Shown one piece after another: positions 11,908 through 22,930 of a stretch of DNA of 64,000 nt; position 1 is the stretch's first letter; every line of letters starts with the position of its first letter. Source of the stretch: Lepas anatifera (Eukaryota; Arthropoda; Thecostraca; Lepadidae); assembly GCA_034440635.1 (NCBI GenBank), contig JAOTON010001592.1, positions 1,058,501-1,122,500 of the forward strand, read 5' to 3'. Both the position numbers and the translations under genes were made by a program. The notes beneath the pieces were generated by a model, which made no database searches, was not told where the DNA came from, and saw only the letters and a list, made by a program, of their open reading frames with translations.

Positions 11908-14900
11908 ATGACATTTCTACAGTGGAATTGCCGAGGCCTCCGTTCGAATTTTAGCGACCTGCAGCAGATTTTGTCCGATTATAACCCTTCTGTCTTATGT
12001 CTTCAGGAGACAAAATTGTCCCCTGGAGCTGCTTATAATATTCGAAATTATCAGAGTTTTAGAAAAGATATTTTTAGTTCAACAATAGCATACGGAGGGG
12101 TGATGGTTGCTGTGCACCATGCCACTCCCTGCTACAGTATACCTCTAAATACAGCGCTGCAGGCGGTAGCCGCCCGGGTAGACCTTGGTTATATTAAATT
12201 GACTGTGTGTTCTATCTACCTACCACCGGGCGCCAATCTAAATTTAAATGATCTGCATAATTTAGTCGACCAGCTGTCCACACCTTTCCTGTTACTTGGT
12301 GATTTTAACGCTCACAACTCAGCGTGGGGTGGAGCTGCCGGCTGCACGTGTCCCCGGGGCCGCACGGTCGAGAGATTTCTTCACCTTAATTCCCTCTGCC
12401 TCCTCAATTCCGGTTGTGCTACTCATATTACTGTACCCTCTGGTTCTCTCTCTTCTATTGACCTTTCCATTTGTTCTCCGTCTCTTCTCATCCAGTTAAA
12501 TTGGATCACCCTGGATGATCCTCACGGAAGTGACCATTTCCCTATTCTTATCTCTCCGAACCGTCCTCGCCCTGCGGGAGCATACCCCCGCGCTGGAACG
12601 AAAGGCGGGCAGACTGGGCAGGTTTCGGGGCTGCTTGTGGTGCGGTGGACCCCACCCCGGAGGCCTCGGCCACGCAGGCTGTCGAGAATTTTAATTGTAT
12701 GATCTTGACAGCAGCGAAACATTTTATTCCGATGACACGTGGGCAGCCAAAACGCACTCCTGTGCCGTGGTGGAACCAGGAGTGCAAGTCAGCCATTTTA
12801 AGCAGAAAACGGGCTTTTAGAATTTTTAACAGACACTCAACAGCAACAAACCACGCGAATTTCAAGCGTGCTAGGGCGTTTGCGCGTCGCGTTGTGCTGA
12901 ACTCGAAGAGAAGGTGGTTTGTAGAATATGTGTCTAGGGTAAATCGTTTCACTCCGTCAGCTGAGGTCTGGTTCCAAATACGAAGAATGCAGGGAAAAAA
13001 TCGTCCCCCGTCTGCTCCAGTTTTGGAAGCCAACGGGTTTAAGATAACCGACTCGCAAGAGGTGGCTGAGCACATGGCGAGAGCTTTCCATGATCGTTGC
13101 AGTGTCTCCTCTGAAAATCCTCATTTTACTCGAATTCGTGAAATCGCGGAGAGAAAACCGGTCGACTTTGGGCGGGATAACTCGGCTCAATACAATGTGC
13201 CTTTTTCAATAGCTGAGCTCAGAGCAGCACTGTCCACTGTGAGGCCGGTGTCACCTGGCCCTGATAACATCACTAACAATATGCTTCGCCAGTTACCTGA
13301 TGCATCTCTATCGTCTCTGCTAAACATATATAATCACATCTGGAGTAACAATGATTTCCCAGATCAGTGGCGCGAGGCACATATCGTACCTATTTTGAAG
13401 ACCGGCAAAACTGGCTCATCACCCAACGACTTTCGTCCCATCTCATTGACTTCGTGTGTGTGTAAACTGCTCGAAAAAATGGTCAACATGCGTCTTGTTT
13501 GGTATCTGGAATCCAACCAGCTCCTTTGTAATAGCCAGTGTGGTTTTCGCCAGGGCCGCTCCACAATAGACCACCTAGTTCGTTTAGATGCCTCTGTGCG
13601 AGAGGGTTTTGTACGTAAATGTCACACAATTGCGGTGTTCTTTGACGTTGAGCGCGCGTATGATTGTACTTGGAGACACGGCATCCTACACAAACTTTTC
13701 GAGCTCGGTGTGCGAGGGCACATGGGATGGTTCATTTCCAATTTTCTTAGAAATAGGTTTTTTCGTTATCGCGTTAACTCTGTCTTATCAAATCGATACC
13801 AACAACAGAGGGGAATTGCTCAAGGTTCTGTGAGCTCTATCGCCCTGTTTGCAGTTATGATTAACGACATAGCAGGCACTTTACCCACGAATATTCACCA
13901 CGCACTTTTTGTAGACGATTTTACGATATGGGTGACGGCGTCCACCACTGCCGCTGCACAGAGGCGACTGCAGCTCGGTCTTGATCGTTTGCAGGAGTGG
14001 AGCACACGAAACGGCTTAAGCTTCTCAAGTGTAAAAACCAAGTGCATGCACTTTTGCAACAGACGTGGAGATTGTGAGGACCCAAAGTTGTATATCTATG
14101 GAAATTTGATCGATGTTGTACCGGAAACGAGATTTCTAGGGCTCACACTGGACAAAAGGCTCTCATACATACCACATCTGAAGCAGCTCCGCGCAAAGTG
14201 TTTTGATACATTAAATATACTCAAAGTCCTAACAAAAATGAGGTACGGGGCTGACAGGAAAACGCTTGTCATGCTCTATAGGTCATTAGTACGCTCAAAA
14301 ATTGAGTATGGTAGCCTGGTATATGAAGCCGCTCCCCAATCAGCAAAAACCATGCTGGATACTGTGCACCATCAAGCCGTTAGAGTTATAACGGGAGCAT
14401 TCCGTACATCCCCAATATCAAGCATGTTAGTGGACGTCGATGAAATGCCATTAGAGTTGCGCCGAAAAACACTTGCCATGCGCTATGTATTGAAACTCAA
14501 ACAATCCCCGACGCATCCCACATACTCAATATTTTTTGGTGACGCCCAGCTCCGCCAGATTGATAATGGATCCCGCGCGGCAGCCCGTCATCCAGGAGTA
14601 AGGGTCCGCGCCTGGCTTGTGGAGGCTGGGATAGACACAGATCTCATTGAACCGTGTGACCCGTGTTTGGTTGAACCTTGGCTTATCTCTGCAGTGGACA
14701 CAAACAAGAGCTTACTGGATCAATGTAGAAATATGCCTCCTGAAGTTATGCGCCAGTTATTTAGGGAGTTCTGTTCTGAATCTTATAATAATCACATCCA
14801 CTTTTACACTGATGGTTCGAAGGGTGATGGTGGCACGGGATGTGCATTTGTCACCGACGGCGTTGAAAAGTTTTTTAGTTTACCGCGCGAGGCATCTGTG

Positions 14901-15634
14901 TTTACCGCTGAGCTGTACGCAATATTCCGTTGTCTGGACCATGTTTCGAAGTTAAGGGCGAGAAAGTTTGTTATTTTTACAGATTCTTTGTCTTCTGTAC
15001 AGGCATTGGAGTCTTTTTACTTTTATAATATGTCAGCATCATATCTCTTGACCCTTATTAGGCAGAAACTGCATAGCCTGAGGGGAAAGGGAAAATGTGT
15101 AGATTTAGTTTGGGTGCCAAGTCACTGCGGAATCGCCGGAAATGAGCGGGCAGATCGATGTGCAAAGACGGGGGCAGAACATGCTGCCCCCCAGGTCTTC
15201 GTGTTCCATTTTTTGACATGTACGCGCAAGTTAAAATGTATGTTTTTAGCGACTGGCAACGTCAATGGGATTGTGATTTTAAAGGTAGGATGCTCCGCGA
15301 GCTGAAACCACGCTTAGGATCGTGGACCTCAAGTAGTGCAGGCTCCAGAAGGGAGGAGGTTGTCCTGTGTAGATTGCGACTGGGACACACTCATTCAACC
15401 CATTCATATCTTTTATCTCGTCGTGACCCGCCGGAGTGTCCACGCTGTGGCGACAGGCTCACAGTCAAACATATCCTTTTAGATTGCCGTGACTTTGAGA
15501 TAGAGAGAAACCGCTTTCTGCAGGGATCTCCGACAATGAATTCTCTTTTGGGCGAGCATCGTGCTGTGGATATTGCTACCATTATGTTATATCTGAGGAG
15601 CGTTGGTTTTAATGTCATATATTCACCCTGGTAG
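11908..15634 (+). pseudogene. LINE ORF2: endonuclease, reverse transcriptase, RNase H, two frameshifts
   Basis: The endonuclease spans 11,908-12,570 (Q-W-N-C-R-G-L, L-Q-E-T-K, L-G-D-F-N-A-H, G-S-D-H-F-P). A shift at about 12,585 near a C5 run leads into R-W-N-E-R-R-A-D-W and the reverse transcriptase. RT motifs are P-G-P-D, F-R-P-I-S-L-T-S, Q-C-G-F-R-Q-G-R-S-T, F-D-V-E-R-A-Y-D, G-I-A-Q-G-S and catalytic F-V-D-D. RNase H follows with F-Y-T-D-G-S-K, F-T-A-E-L, F-T-D-S-L-S-S and N-E-R-A-D. A second shift at about 15,190 (C6 run) leads to the C-terminal L-R-L-G-H-T-H and C-P-R-C-x9-H-x4-C motif, stopping at 15,634. All catalytic residues are present. The enzyme nicks DNA, copies the RNA at the nick and degrades the hybrid. 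Confidence 0.92.
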
Positions 15635-15938
15635 TTTTTCAGGTTTTACATGGTGTATAAGTTCATTTTACCTTTTCGCTGACCTTGGTATGTGATGTTA
15701 AAATGTCTGCGACTATGGTCAGTTTTTACATTTTATTCTATTCATTTTGTTTTTATTTATATTATTGTTGTATTATTGTTCTGTTTTTTACGTATGACCT
15801 TTTGATTTTGTTTTAAAAACTTAACCTGTTTTACACCTTACTTGTTGAAATGTTGTTGACTTGCTGCTTTTACCTTTGACACACTTTTAGCCCTGTGAGA
15901 CGCTGAAACTATACTGTATATATCTTGTCTAGTGTTAT

Positions 15939-15971
15939 GGGCGCCACATGACCCGTGTTGTCGGTGCGCCC
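15939..15971 (+). promoter_or_regulatory. 3'-terminal hairpin of I-type LINE (likely RT recognition site)
   Basis: GGGCGC ... GCGCCC outer stem with an inner GAC/GTC stem, followed by TTAAACACCAA and the (ATG)n tail. The same layout recurs at 16,879-16,911, 22,143-22,175, 35,966-35,998 and 58,017-58,048. Inferred role: the 3' RNA structure bound by the element's reverse transcriptase. Confidence 0.65.
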
Positions 15972-16001
15972 TTAAACACCAACGATGATGATGATGATGA
16001 T

Positions 16002-16016
16002 GTACTACGCATGATT
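16002..16016. repeat. Target-site duplication, right copy
   Basis: Exact match to 9,061-9,075, directly abutting the element tail. Confidence 0.95.
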
Positions 16017-16339
16017 ACTTTGGCATAGCGGGCAGGTGGAGCCGGGCTAAGTGCTCTAACACTGTCGGGCCCAGGGGTTACGGCGTTTGACTGCCCCCAA
16101 ATCTCCTGATATTCGCCAATAAAAAAGTTTTTTTAATCAAATTTTGGCCCCGCTGCCTAACTCCCCCAAACTACGGTCCTGACTCTGGAAGCTTGAACTC
16201 CATCACAAGCCCACCCGGGCGGCCCCAAAATGTTCTGAGAATAAAGGTGCCAGCTCTCGAATCCCCCTGGTCACCAAGGCCCTAGAATTCCCTGGTGACT
16301 CTCCTGCTCAGAGGTCACCTTTCACGAAAAAAACCTGCG

Positions 16340-16936
16340 TGTATGCTGGTGCGTAGTTTGGAGACTGAGCCTCCCCGCCCGCCGTTCGCGGGGAAGAAAT
16401 TTAGATACAGAGGGATCTAGAGGGGCACACCCACTCTACACACTCTTACCTTTTAGCCAGTCACGTCCCTGCCAGAGTGCCCGCGTTGCGGTGAAAGACT
16501 AACAGTTAAACATGTGCTAATAGAATGCCGGGACTTTGAGATCGAGAGAGCCCGCTGTCTACCGAGATTTCCCACGCTAGACTGTCTCTTAGGAGAACAA
16601 CCCTCTGTTGATATCAGCAACATAATGCGCTATCTGAAAAGCATCGGGTTTAATACCATCTACTCGCCTTCGTAATTGTTTAGGTTTTGTATGACTTGAC
16701 CTGCTTGAAATTGCTAGGGCTGACCCCTTTTTATAATGTTCTTCATCCACCTTTTATTCTACAGAACATCTTTCTATTCTAGTTTTGGTTGGACGACTGC
16801 TAGCACTGTCGTAGTCTGATATGAACCACGCTGTAAGTCTGTGTACCTTTTATGTTTTTTTAACCCCTCCTTTGTTATGGGCGCAAAATGACCTTAGTAG
16901 TCGGCGCGCCCCTAAACACCAATAATGATGATGATG
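16340..16936 (+). pseudogene. 5'-truncated relative of the full-length LINE (ORF2 C-terminus plus 3' end)
   Basis: Starts with a degraded E-E-I ... G-H-T-H-S-T-H-S-Y-L-L block (about 16,385-16,460). After a frameshift it reads P-E-C-P-R-C-G-E-R-L-T-V-K-H-V-L and ends with R-Y-L-K-S-I-G-F-N-T-I-Y-S-P-S and a stop at about 16,675. This parallels the C-terminus of the ORF ending at 15,634. A 3' UTR, hairpin (16,879-16,911) and (ATG)n tail follow. I found no clear target duplication; the left edge near 16,340 is estimated from similarity. The copy is dead (stop plus frameshift) and only about 320 bp from the full-length element, inserted in the same orientation. Confidence 0.8.
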
Positions 16937-17150
16937 GTTTTATTGGCCTCGGTCATCGAAAGTGTTGGCACCTGGCGGATTTTTTTGGAAACGCCAGTAG
17001 AGGGACTGACGTCTGGCGCGGCTGCTTCATATCCGACGCATTTGTAAATAAACTCCTTGGTTCCTACACGGTTCCTATGGTAACGAATTTTCAGTCGTGG
17101 TAAACTCGTGAAAGAGCGTGGTTACACGTGACGTTGGGTGGACGTGAATA

Positions 17151-17437
17151 TTGAAGACTGGCGTTATTTTCTTGTTTGTTATAATCTTGGAAAGTTCAAA
17201 GAAAATGGAGAAGAGACGGATAACCATTAGATCCAATCAGAAATGCTGCGTTCCTCAGTGTGTATCCTTCCGAAGAAAGTGTCGAAGTCTCAGCTTTCAC
17301 AAGTTTTCTCAGGATAAGGTGCTGTCCAAGCAGTGAAAGTTGAAACTGAGAATTGGGAAGAAGATAGGCTCAAATGCTGCTGTCTGTTGCAGACATTTTC
17401 AGCCATCTGACTTTCATTGACATCCACCGGGTAAGCG
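17151..17437 (+). pseudogene. THAP zinc-finger domain remnant
   Basis: The frame from about 17,205 reads K-C-C-V-P-Q-C-V, then S-F-H-K-F with a spacing typical of THAP domains. TGA stands at 17,334 where the invariant Trp is expected (K-Q-*-K-L), then C-C-R-H-F-Q-P-S-D-F at about 17,385. This is the C2CH order C-x4-C ... C-x2-H-F of THAP DNA-binding domains, found in P-element-type transposases and in host regulators. The in-frame stop, and the MITE inserted ten bases after the domain (17,447), argue for a dead fragment. Whether it came from a transposon or a host gene cannot be told. A genuine exon would need a Trp codon at the stop. Confidence 0.6.
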
Positions 17438-17446
17438 GCTGTGAGG

Positions 17447-17793
17447 CCAGTGTACAAAGTATGGCATTTTCGATGAGATCTCGTCGGCGCGAGTGCCCTT
17501 GGAGACAGGATGAGTGGTGCGAATTTTACCAACCTGGTGCGAATTTGCAAGGTTAGTGACACTTAAAATAAACAAATAATGGCTGAATGGCTATTAAGAC
17601 ACAGGAGGGCCTTATAAAAAGCCCTTAAATAACTGAATAATGATTGAGATAGCATTGCATTGCTGGGTTAGGAATGGGTGCATTTTTTCCCTGTTATGTG
17701 GCATATTGGTGCGAATTTTTGGAAGATGGTGGTGCGAGAATTTTAGATGGCTGGTGCGACTCGTCTGGCCTGCTGCCATACTTTGCAGACTGG
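17447..17793 (+). mobile_element. hAT-type MITE, family A, copy 1
   Basis: Bounded by inverted termini CCAGTGTACAAAGTATGGCA and (reverse complement) CCAGTCTGCAAAGTATGGCA. Flanked by CTGTGAGG / CTGTGGGG, an 8-bp duplication with one mismatch. It has no ORF of its own. Other copies are at 23,952-24,310 (opposite orientation) and 31,484-31,842, with a left-end fragment at 36,814. TIR length and the 8-bp duplication indicate a hAT-mobilised non-autonomous element. Confidence 0.85.
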
Positions 17794-17884
17794 CTGTGGG
17801 GCGATCTCCAGTTCCGCTTATGCCTCCTTCCACTCCCTTGAGCCTACTTCTAGCAGGAGTAGGCCTTTATCCTTGGGCCGTCAT

Positions 17885-18165
17885 CAAAGGCGGATCCAGG
17901 ATTGCCGATCGGGGGCACCTTCCCGGGGGGGCGAGGCGCCATTCTTGACCGAGAAACCCTATCGGATGGGAGCAAAACCCTATCGGTGGGAGCGCCGACT
18001 TTCGCATCCTGGGGTGGAGGGGGGGGGTGGGAAGCGAAATTTCAGGGGGCGTGGCCATTTCAGGGGGCGCCGAGGGTCAATGGCGGGGGGACACATACTC
18101 CCTTTGCCCCTGGATCTGCCTATGGGGCACATGTCCACTTTGCTGTCCCCTTGGATCCGCCTATG
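17885..18165 (+). mobile_element. hAT-type MITE, family B (G-rich), copy 1
   Basis: Left end CAAAGGCGGATCCAGGATTG and right end GGATCCGCCTATG form short inverted termini; the interior is G/C-runs. The flanking 8 bases match only 5 of 8, so the insertion is old. The second copy at 30,337-30,581 has an exact 8-bp duplication, which supports the boundaries. Confidence 0.6.
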
Positions 18166-18743
18166 GCTGTATTGCTTTTAGCCCGGGAAACTGATATCTT
18201 GAAATAGTTGGGTAGATATACGCCTTAATTCGTTTCAAGCTGTCTGAAATTCCAGTTTGAATGTACGATGGAAAATGCGTTTCCAAACATAAGCGTCGCC
18301 ACCGGCAAAAAAGTGGGGGGTTGCAGCAAACTTTAACCTGATCCTGACTACAAACTTTGCTCCTTGGGACCAAAAACTCCTCGAATTTGGGCTCCTCACT
18401 GCCTTCTGCAGCGGCTGGTTATAAGCCACTGCCACATACCAGGCATAAAACACGTATAATTCACCGCTTTCCATGCTATTCCCGGGCCCGCTAACGTTGT
18501 TTACCTTTCGGAGTCCCTCTTTCGCGGCCATCTTGGATGGCACACTAGCGCCACTGGTGAGCGTGACCGGGGTCAATTGGTTTATTTACAGAGCCGCTAA
18601 AAATGGCATTTGCTTTGTGTTGTCTGCGTTGCCTGCTGCAACTCTGTAAAAAGTCTCGTTTTATTGGCACAGTTCACCTCATCACTATTTTAGACATTAC
18701 TCCTGTTTACTCCTGTTTCCGGTGCTTATTTCAAGGTTTGAAG
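18166..18743. other. No gene recognised
   Basis: A minus-strand open frame of 113 aa (18,235-18,576) has mixed composition and no known motif. It could be an exon but nothing supports it. Otherwise unannotated flank of the next element. Confidence 0.3.
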
Positions 18744-18757
18744 TTTTATACCTAGGC
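18744..18757. repeat. Target-site duplication, left copy (inverted LINE)
   Basis: TTTTATACCTAGGC, repeated exactly at 22,198-22,211 right after the AATCAATCAA tail. Confidence 0.93.
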
Positions 18758-18817
18758 GGACCCGCCAAATCGGCGCCAGGCGCCTATCAGCGCGGTTGAC
18801 TACCACAACACACGCTT

Positions 18818-21800
18818 TTAACCAGGATCAAATATTATCGTAAAGTCAATGTCTCTAAGATAGGACAGCACCCGTTCCACCATACTGGAGTCACGGCCGA
18901 TCAATTCTAAGTGTGGACTCCTGCCGGTGCACGCCAAAATGCAAAGACCTGCGTCTAGCATATTCCGGGCACGAGACTAGCACGTGTCGGACCGACAGGG
19001 GCGCCGCACATCGCTGACATTGTGGTCGAGGTTCGCCGCATAACAAATATCGGTGAGTGGCCAGCGTGTGGCCAGTCCGCAATCGACACAACGCCACCTC
19101 CTCACGGCGGTTAGGCCGCAGCGAGGATGGCCACTCACCGATCTCAGGTTTGATAACTTTCAACTTGTTATTTATTATATTATTCCATTGTTCTTGCCAT
19201 ACACTGCGAAGGTGGGTACATATATATGGGTACAAATCTCTAGCGGGGATTCGTTGCGCACGCCTGCAGGGCCTACGGGAAGCACGTCGGGCCGCTGCGT
19301 CTGCCACTTCATTCAATTGTATTCCAACATGACTTGGGATCCAGCAGAGTGTTACATACTTTCCCAGTCTGGCGAGGCGGGTTAAGCGCAGGACAATGTT
19401 TAAAACAAGTCCATCACTTGGGTTGAAACCACTCACAGCTTGAATGCTGCTAAGGCTATCAGTGAAAATAACGTATTTCGTGGCATCACTAACTTCGATA
19501 AAGCATAGAGCCTTATCCAAGGCGGTGAGTTCAGAGGTGAAAACCGATGCAAAAGATGAAAGTGAGAAATTTCTTGTTACTGTATCCGTAACAAAAGCGC
19601 ATCCCACTCCAACATCAGTTTTTGATCCGTCAGTGTAGAACGACACATGATCTGCATACTGTGCAATGTGTTCGAGCGCCAATTTTTTAAATTCAGTAGG
19701 GATAGTATCGGATTTGGTTTTCCCTGCGAGAGTCATGTCGGTTTTTGGGCAGATAAGTTCCCAAGGAGGGATGTCTGAAAGCTCGCTGTGAGTCACAACA
19801 CTCGGCTGGATACCACTTTCGGCCGAGAAACGTTGGACGCGTACGCCCAGTGGGATTCCTCTTTGCACGTTCACAAACAGCCGTAGCATGTTCCGCGAGA
19901 AAACTGCGTTATATGTTGGGTGTGACGGAGACTGAGCCAGCTTACAGGCGTAACGCTGCCCGAGCAGGCGCCGTCGCAATGCGAGAGGTGGTTCATTTGC
20001 TTCCACCAACAAGCTGGAGCACGGTGTTGTCCTAAACGCACCTGTGGCCACTCGGAGTGCACTATGGTGAATCGTATCTAAACAGCGTTTAGCTGATTCC
20101 GACGCAGAATCGTATACAAAACAGGCGTAATCCATCTTGGAACGAACAAGAGACCGATAGAGAATGAGAAGTGTCTTCCTGTCCGCTCCGTACGATAGAC
20201 GAGATGCACATTTCAAGGCATTCAATGATTTAAAACACTTGTCACGTATATTCCTAATGTGTGCGTTGTATGTCAGCCGTTTATCAAACGTTACTCCGAG
20301 AAACTTTGCTGTCGGTTGGAAAGTGATAGTTTTACCGCGCAACGATACCATAGGTTCCGGACAGGTCCTGCGCCTGCGACAGAAATGAACACCAGCGGTT
20401 TTTTCGGTCGAAAAATATAATCCATTTTTACTACTCCAGCGTTCCAGATGGTTCACAGCCAGCTGGAGTTGACGTGATAGTGAAGATGTTGTTGAAGATG
20501 TTGTCCATATTGCAATATCGTCCACGAATATGGAACTCTGTATGGATGATGGGAGGGATGTTGTGACGTCATTTATGGCTAAAGCGAAGAGACAAATACT
20601 TGAAACGCTCCCCTGTGGGATACCCTCTTCCTGATAAAATGCATTGGAGTACATGCCACCGATCCTGACGCGAAAAGTCCTATCAGTCAGAAAGTTCTTC
20701 ATAAAAAGACCCATCTGGCCACGAATACCACACTGATACAATTTTAACAGGATACCATGTCGCCACGCTGTGTCATAGGCGGCAATGGCGTCAAAGAACA
20801 CGGCTCCAAGGTGTCGCCCCTCTCTGAACGCACATCGCACTGAGGTATCCAGAGACACCAAGTGATCCACCGTGCTCCGGCCCTTGCGGAAACCGCACTG
20901 GTTGTTACTGAGAATACCTCGGCTTTCCAGATACCACATGAATCGCACATTCACCATTTTTTCGAAAAGTTTACACATGCAAGAAGTCAGCGATATTGGC
21001 CTAAAGTGTAAAGGGTCTGAGCCAGACTTGCCCGGTTTCAAAATAGGAATCACTATGGCTTCCCGCCACGCCGGAGGGAAATCGCCAGACTCCCACATCA
21101 CATTAAATGTGGCAAGCAGTGCCCTCAGCGCATATTGCGACAAGGCTTTCAACATATCATTATGTATAAGATCTGGTCCTTCAGCTACAGAACGAAGGGC
21201 ACGGATCGCTGCCACCAGCTCGTGCATCGAAAACGACTGGTTATAAGATGGCGTGTCAGTAGTGGTAAAGTCTATAGGTCTCTGTTCGGCTAAGTTTTTA
21301 TGTCTCATAAATGTATTATCGTCTCTCAAGGAGCTACAGCGCTGTGCAATCGCATTGCCTATACAGTTAGCCACTTTACCTGGGTTGAATATTGTTCTGC
21401 CAGAAACGTTTGGTGTTGGAAGATATGTGGGGACCGACGTGCCGTCAATGCGGCGAATTTGGGCAAATACCTGGGACAATGGTGTACATCTATTCAGTCT
21501 GCTTACATACTCCCTCCAAGACTTCTTTTTAGCTTGTTTTATGGTGCGTCTGCAGGCGGCTCTGGCCTGTCTATAGATATTTAAGTTGTATAGCGTGGAG
21601 TTTCGTTTAAACTGTCGGTAGGCACGTCGTCGTTTACGAATAGCGTTCCGACAATCCTCGCTCCACCACGGAACCGGTGGCCGCTGCGGATATTTTGATG
21701 TTCGGGGGATACTGGCATGGGCTGCGTCTCGGAGTATGGTCGAAAACTCGTCCACTGTGAGTGGCTCTCCTGTCGACATATTCTCTACGTAATCATCTAC

Positions 21801-21827
21801 GAGGCCTTTCGCTCCGGGGCCTTTCAA
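18818..21827 (-). pseudogene. LINE ORF2 part: reverse transcriptase and RNase H (nearly intact)
   Basis: One open frame of 978 codons runs 21,827-18,891. It shows P-V-P-W-W-S-E-D-C, E-G-P-D, F-R-P-I-S-L-T-S-C, Q-C-G-F-R-K-G-R-S-T, F-D-A-I-A-A-Y-D, G-I-P-Q-G-S, catalytic F-V-D-D, then RNase H blocks F-Y-T-D-G-S-K, F-T-S-E-L, F-T-D-S-L-S-S and N-E-V-A-D. The C-terminal C-Q-R-C-x8-H-x4-C motif follows. A single frameshift near 18,930 leads into a last segment ending F-T-I-I-F-D-P-G with a stop at 18,818. All catalytic residues are present, but the endonuclease half is missing, so it cannot move by itself. It belongs to a subfamily clearly different from the ORF2 at 11.9-15.6 kb and closer to the fragment at 7.3 kb. 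Confidence 0.92.
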
Positions 21828-22142
21828 GTCTCGGAGCGACGGGGAGGGCCTCCGTTAGACGTCGGGCTTGGGTCCGGCGTCTAGGCTGCCCCCGCGCCCC
21901 CGGGCCCCTGGGTCTGTTGGCGCGGGGTGGGCGCCGGAAGTGATGCCCCGGCGCCCCGCGCCGGGCGCCTGCCGGCGCGGTAAACCTGTTTGAATATGTG
22001 ACCATGCATCCGTGCAGTGAGAATCATAACTACGATGTGAAAGAATCACTCTTTAATGTAAATATTAGTTCACTTTAGACGAGACTTTACTTTCCCCTAA
22101 AGACAGACAAAATTATAAGCTTTGACTGCAGAGAAGTGTTAT

Positions 22143-22175
22143 GGGCGCTATATGACCTCGCAGGTTGGCGCGCCC
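22143..22175 (+). promoter_or_regulatory. 3'-terminal LINE hairpin (forward 3' part of the inverted element)
   Basis: GGGCGC ... GCGCCC outer stem; inner stem GACC/GGTT. Followed by TTAAAACCCAATAATCAATC and the target duplication. Confidence 0.65.
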
Positions 22176-22248
22176 TTAAAACCCAATAATCAATCAATTT
22201 TATACCTAGGCCTGGGCTTATGACGTAGGAGCCGGGACAGTGTACTAA

Positions 22249-22866
22249 CAGTAGCCCTGTTCCAGCTGTCAGCACAGTTTTGTCAGCACCAATCAGCGGG
22301 CCGCGTTGCGCCTACGTCACAGGACTGTAGCCTCTCCCCGGGAACTAGTTCTAGAGGTTTTACGGGCTGACGGCCTGCTGTTTGTGCTGATGAAAAACCG
22401 TAAGTGCACGAAGTGCAGCCTAATATTTTTCATGGTATAAGGGTTTAATTTCCCTTTACTTCGCACAAACAAGAGGCGATTATGGCGCTGATGTTACTTT
22501 TCTGGAGGAGAGGTTAGAGGTCCTGCTGACAAAACTGTGCTGACAGCTGGAACAGGAGCCCTGTTCCAGCTGTCAGCACGGTTTTGTCAGCAGGACCTCT
22601 AGCCACTCCTCCAGAAAAGAAATATCAGCGCCATAATCGCCTCTAGTTTGTGGTAAGCAAAAGGAACTTCAACCTTTATACCATTAAAAATATTAGGCTG
22701 CCACTTCGTGCACTTGCTATTTTTCATCAGCGCAAACAGCAGGCCATCAGCCCGTAAAACCTCTAGAACTAGTTCCCGGGAGAGGCTACAATCCTGTGAC
22801 GTAGGCGCAACACGGCCCGCTGATTGGTGCTGATAAAACTGCTGACAGGTGGAACAGGGCTAGGCT
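22249..22866. mobile_element. 618-bp palindrome: two MITE copies head to head
   Basis: Two arms of about 305 bp, inverted relative to each other, each bounded by TAGCCCTGTTCCAGCTGTCA-type termini and GTTTTGTCAGCA. The arms share long blocks (CCAATCAGCGGGCC, CTCTAGAACTAGTTCCCGGG, GAGGCGATTATGGCGCT), with substitutions and small indels between them. The direct repeat AGTGTACTAA occurs at 22,239-22,248 and 22,867-22,876, a possible 10-bp target duplication. There is no ORF. A related single copy lies at 23,906-24,584. The transposase class is not recognised. Confidence 0.75.
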
Positions 22867-22898
22867 AGTGTACTAAAAACCTCGGCTCTGAAGTAAAC

Positions 22899-22930
22899 TT
22901 AAAGGGACATTGTCGCAAAAATTTTTATTG
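22899..22930 (+). repeat. TTAA-anchored terminal motif, partner at 31,048-31,080
   Basis: TTAA followed by AGGGACATTGTCGC and an A/T run. The same sequence occurs inverted at 31,048-31,080, differing by one base in the A run and also ending in TTAA. This resembles the ends of a piggyBac-type element, either one 8.2-kb unit or two separate copies. Confidence 0.5.

Larger units (their letters stand above)
9076..16001 (+). mobile_element. Full-length I/Nimb-type non-LTR retrotransposon with target-site duplication
   Basis: A 6.9-kb element in order: GC-rich 5' leader (9,076-10,204), ORF1 gag with CCHC knuckles (10,205-11,862), ORF2 with APE endonuclease, reverse transcriptase and RNase H (11,908-15,634), 3' UTR with a terminal hairpin (15,939-15,971), and an (ATG)n tail. 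It is flanked by the exact 15-bp duplication GTACTACGCATGATT. The RNase H domain and short-repeat tail point to the I group (I/Nimb-like) rather than L2 or RTE. Four single-base shifts break the two ORFs, mostly at or near homopolymers, and the domains are otherwise intact, so this is a recent insertion. The leader resembles that of the ORF1-only element at 54.7 kb. Confidence 0.93.
18758..22197 (+). mobile_element. I-type LINE insertion with 5' inversion (twin priming)
   Basis: Exact 14-bp target duplications flank the unit. The right end carries the element's 3' end in plus orientation: UTR from about 22,000, hairpin 22,143-22,175, then an AATCAATCAA tail. Everything to the left, including the RT-RNase H ORF, is in minus orientation, with its C-terminus nearest the left duplication. 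This order (duplication, inverted upstream part, forward 3' part, tail, duplication) is the known product of priming from both target strands. The endonuclease half of ORF2 and all of ORF1 are absent, so it is also 5'-truncated. The inversion joint lies between about 21,830 and 22,000 in GC-rich sequence. Confidence 0.88.
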
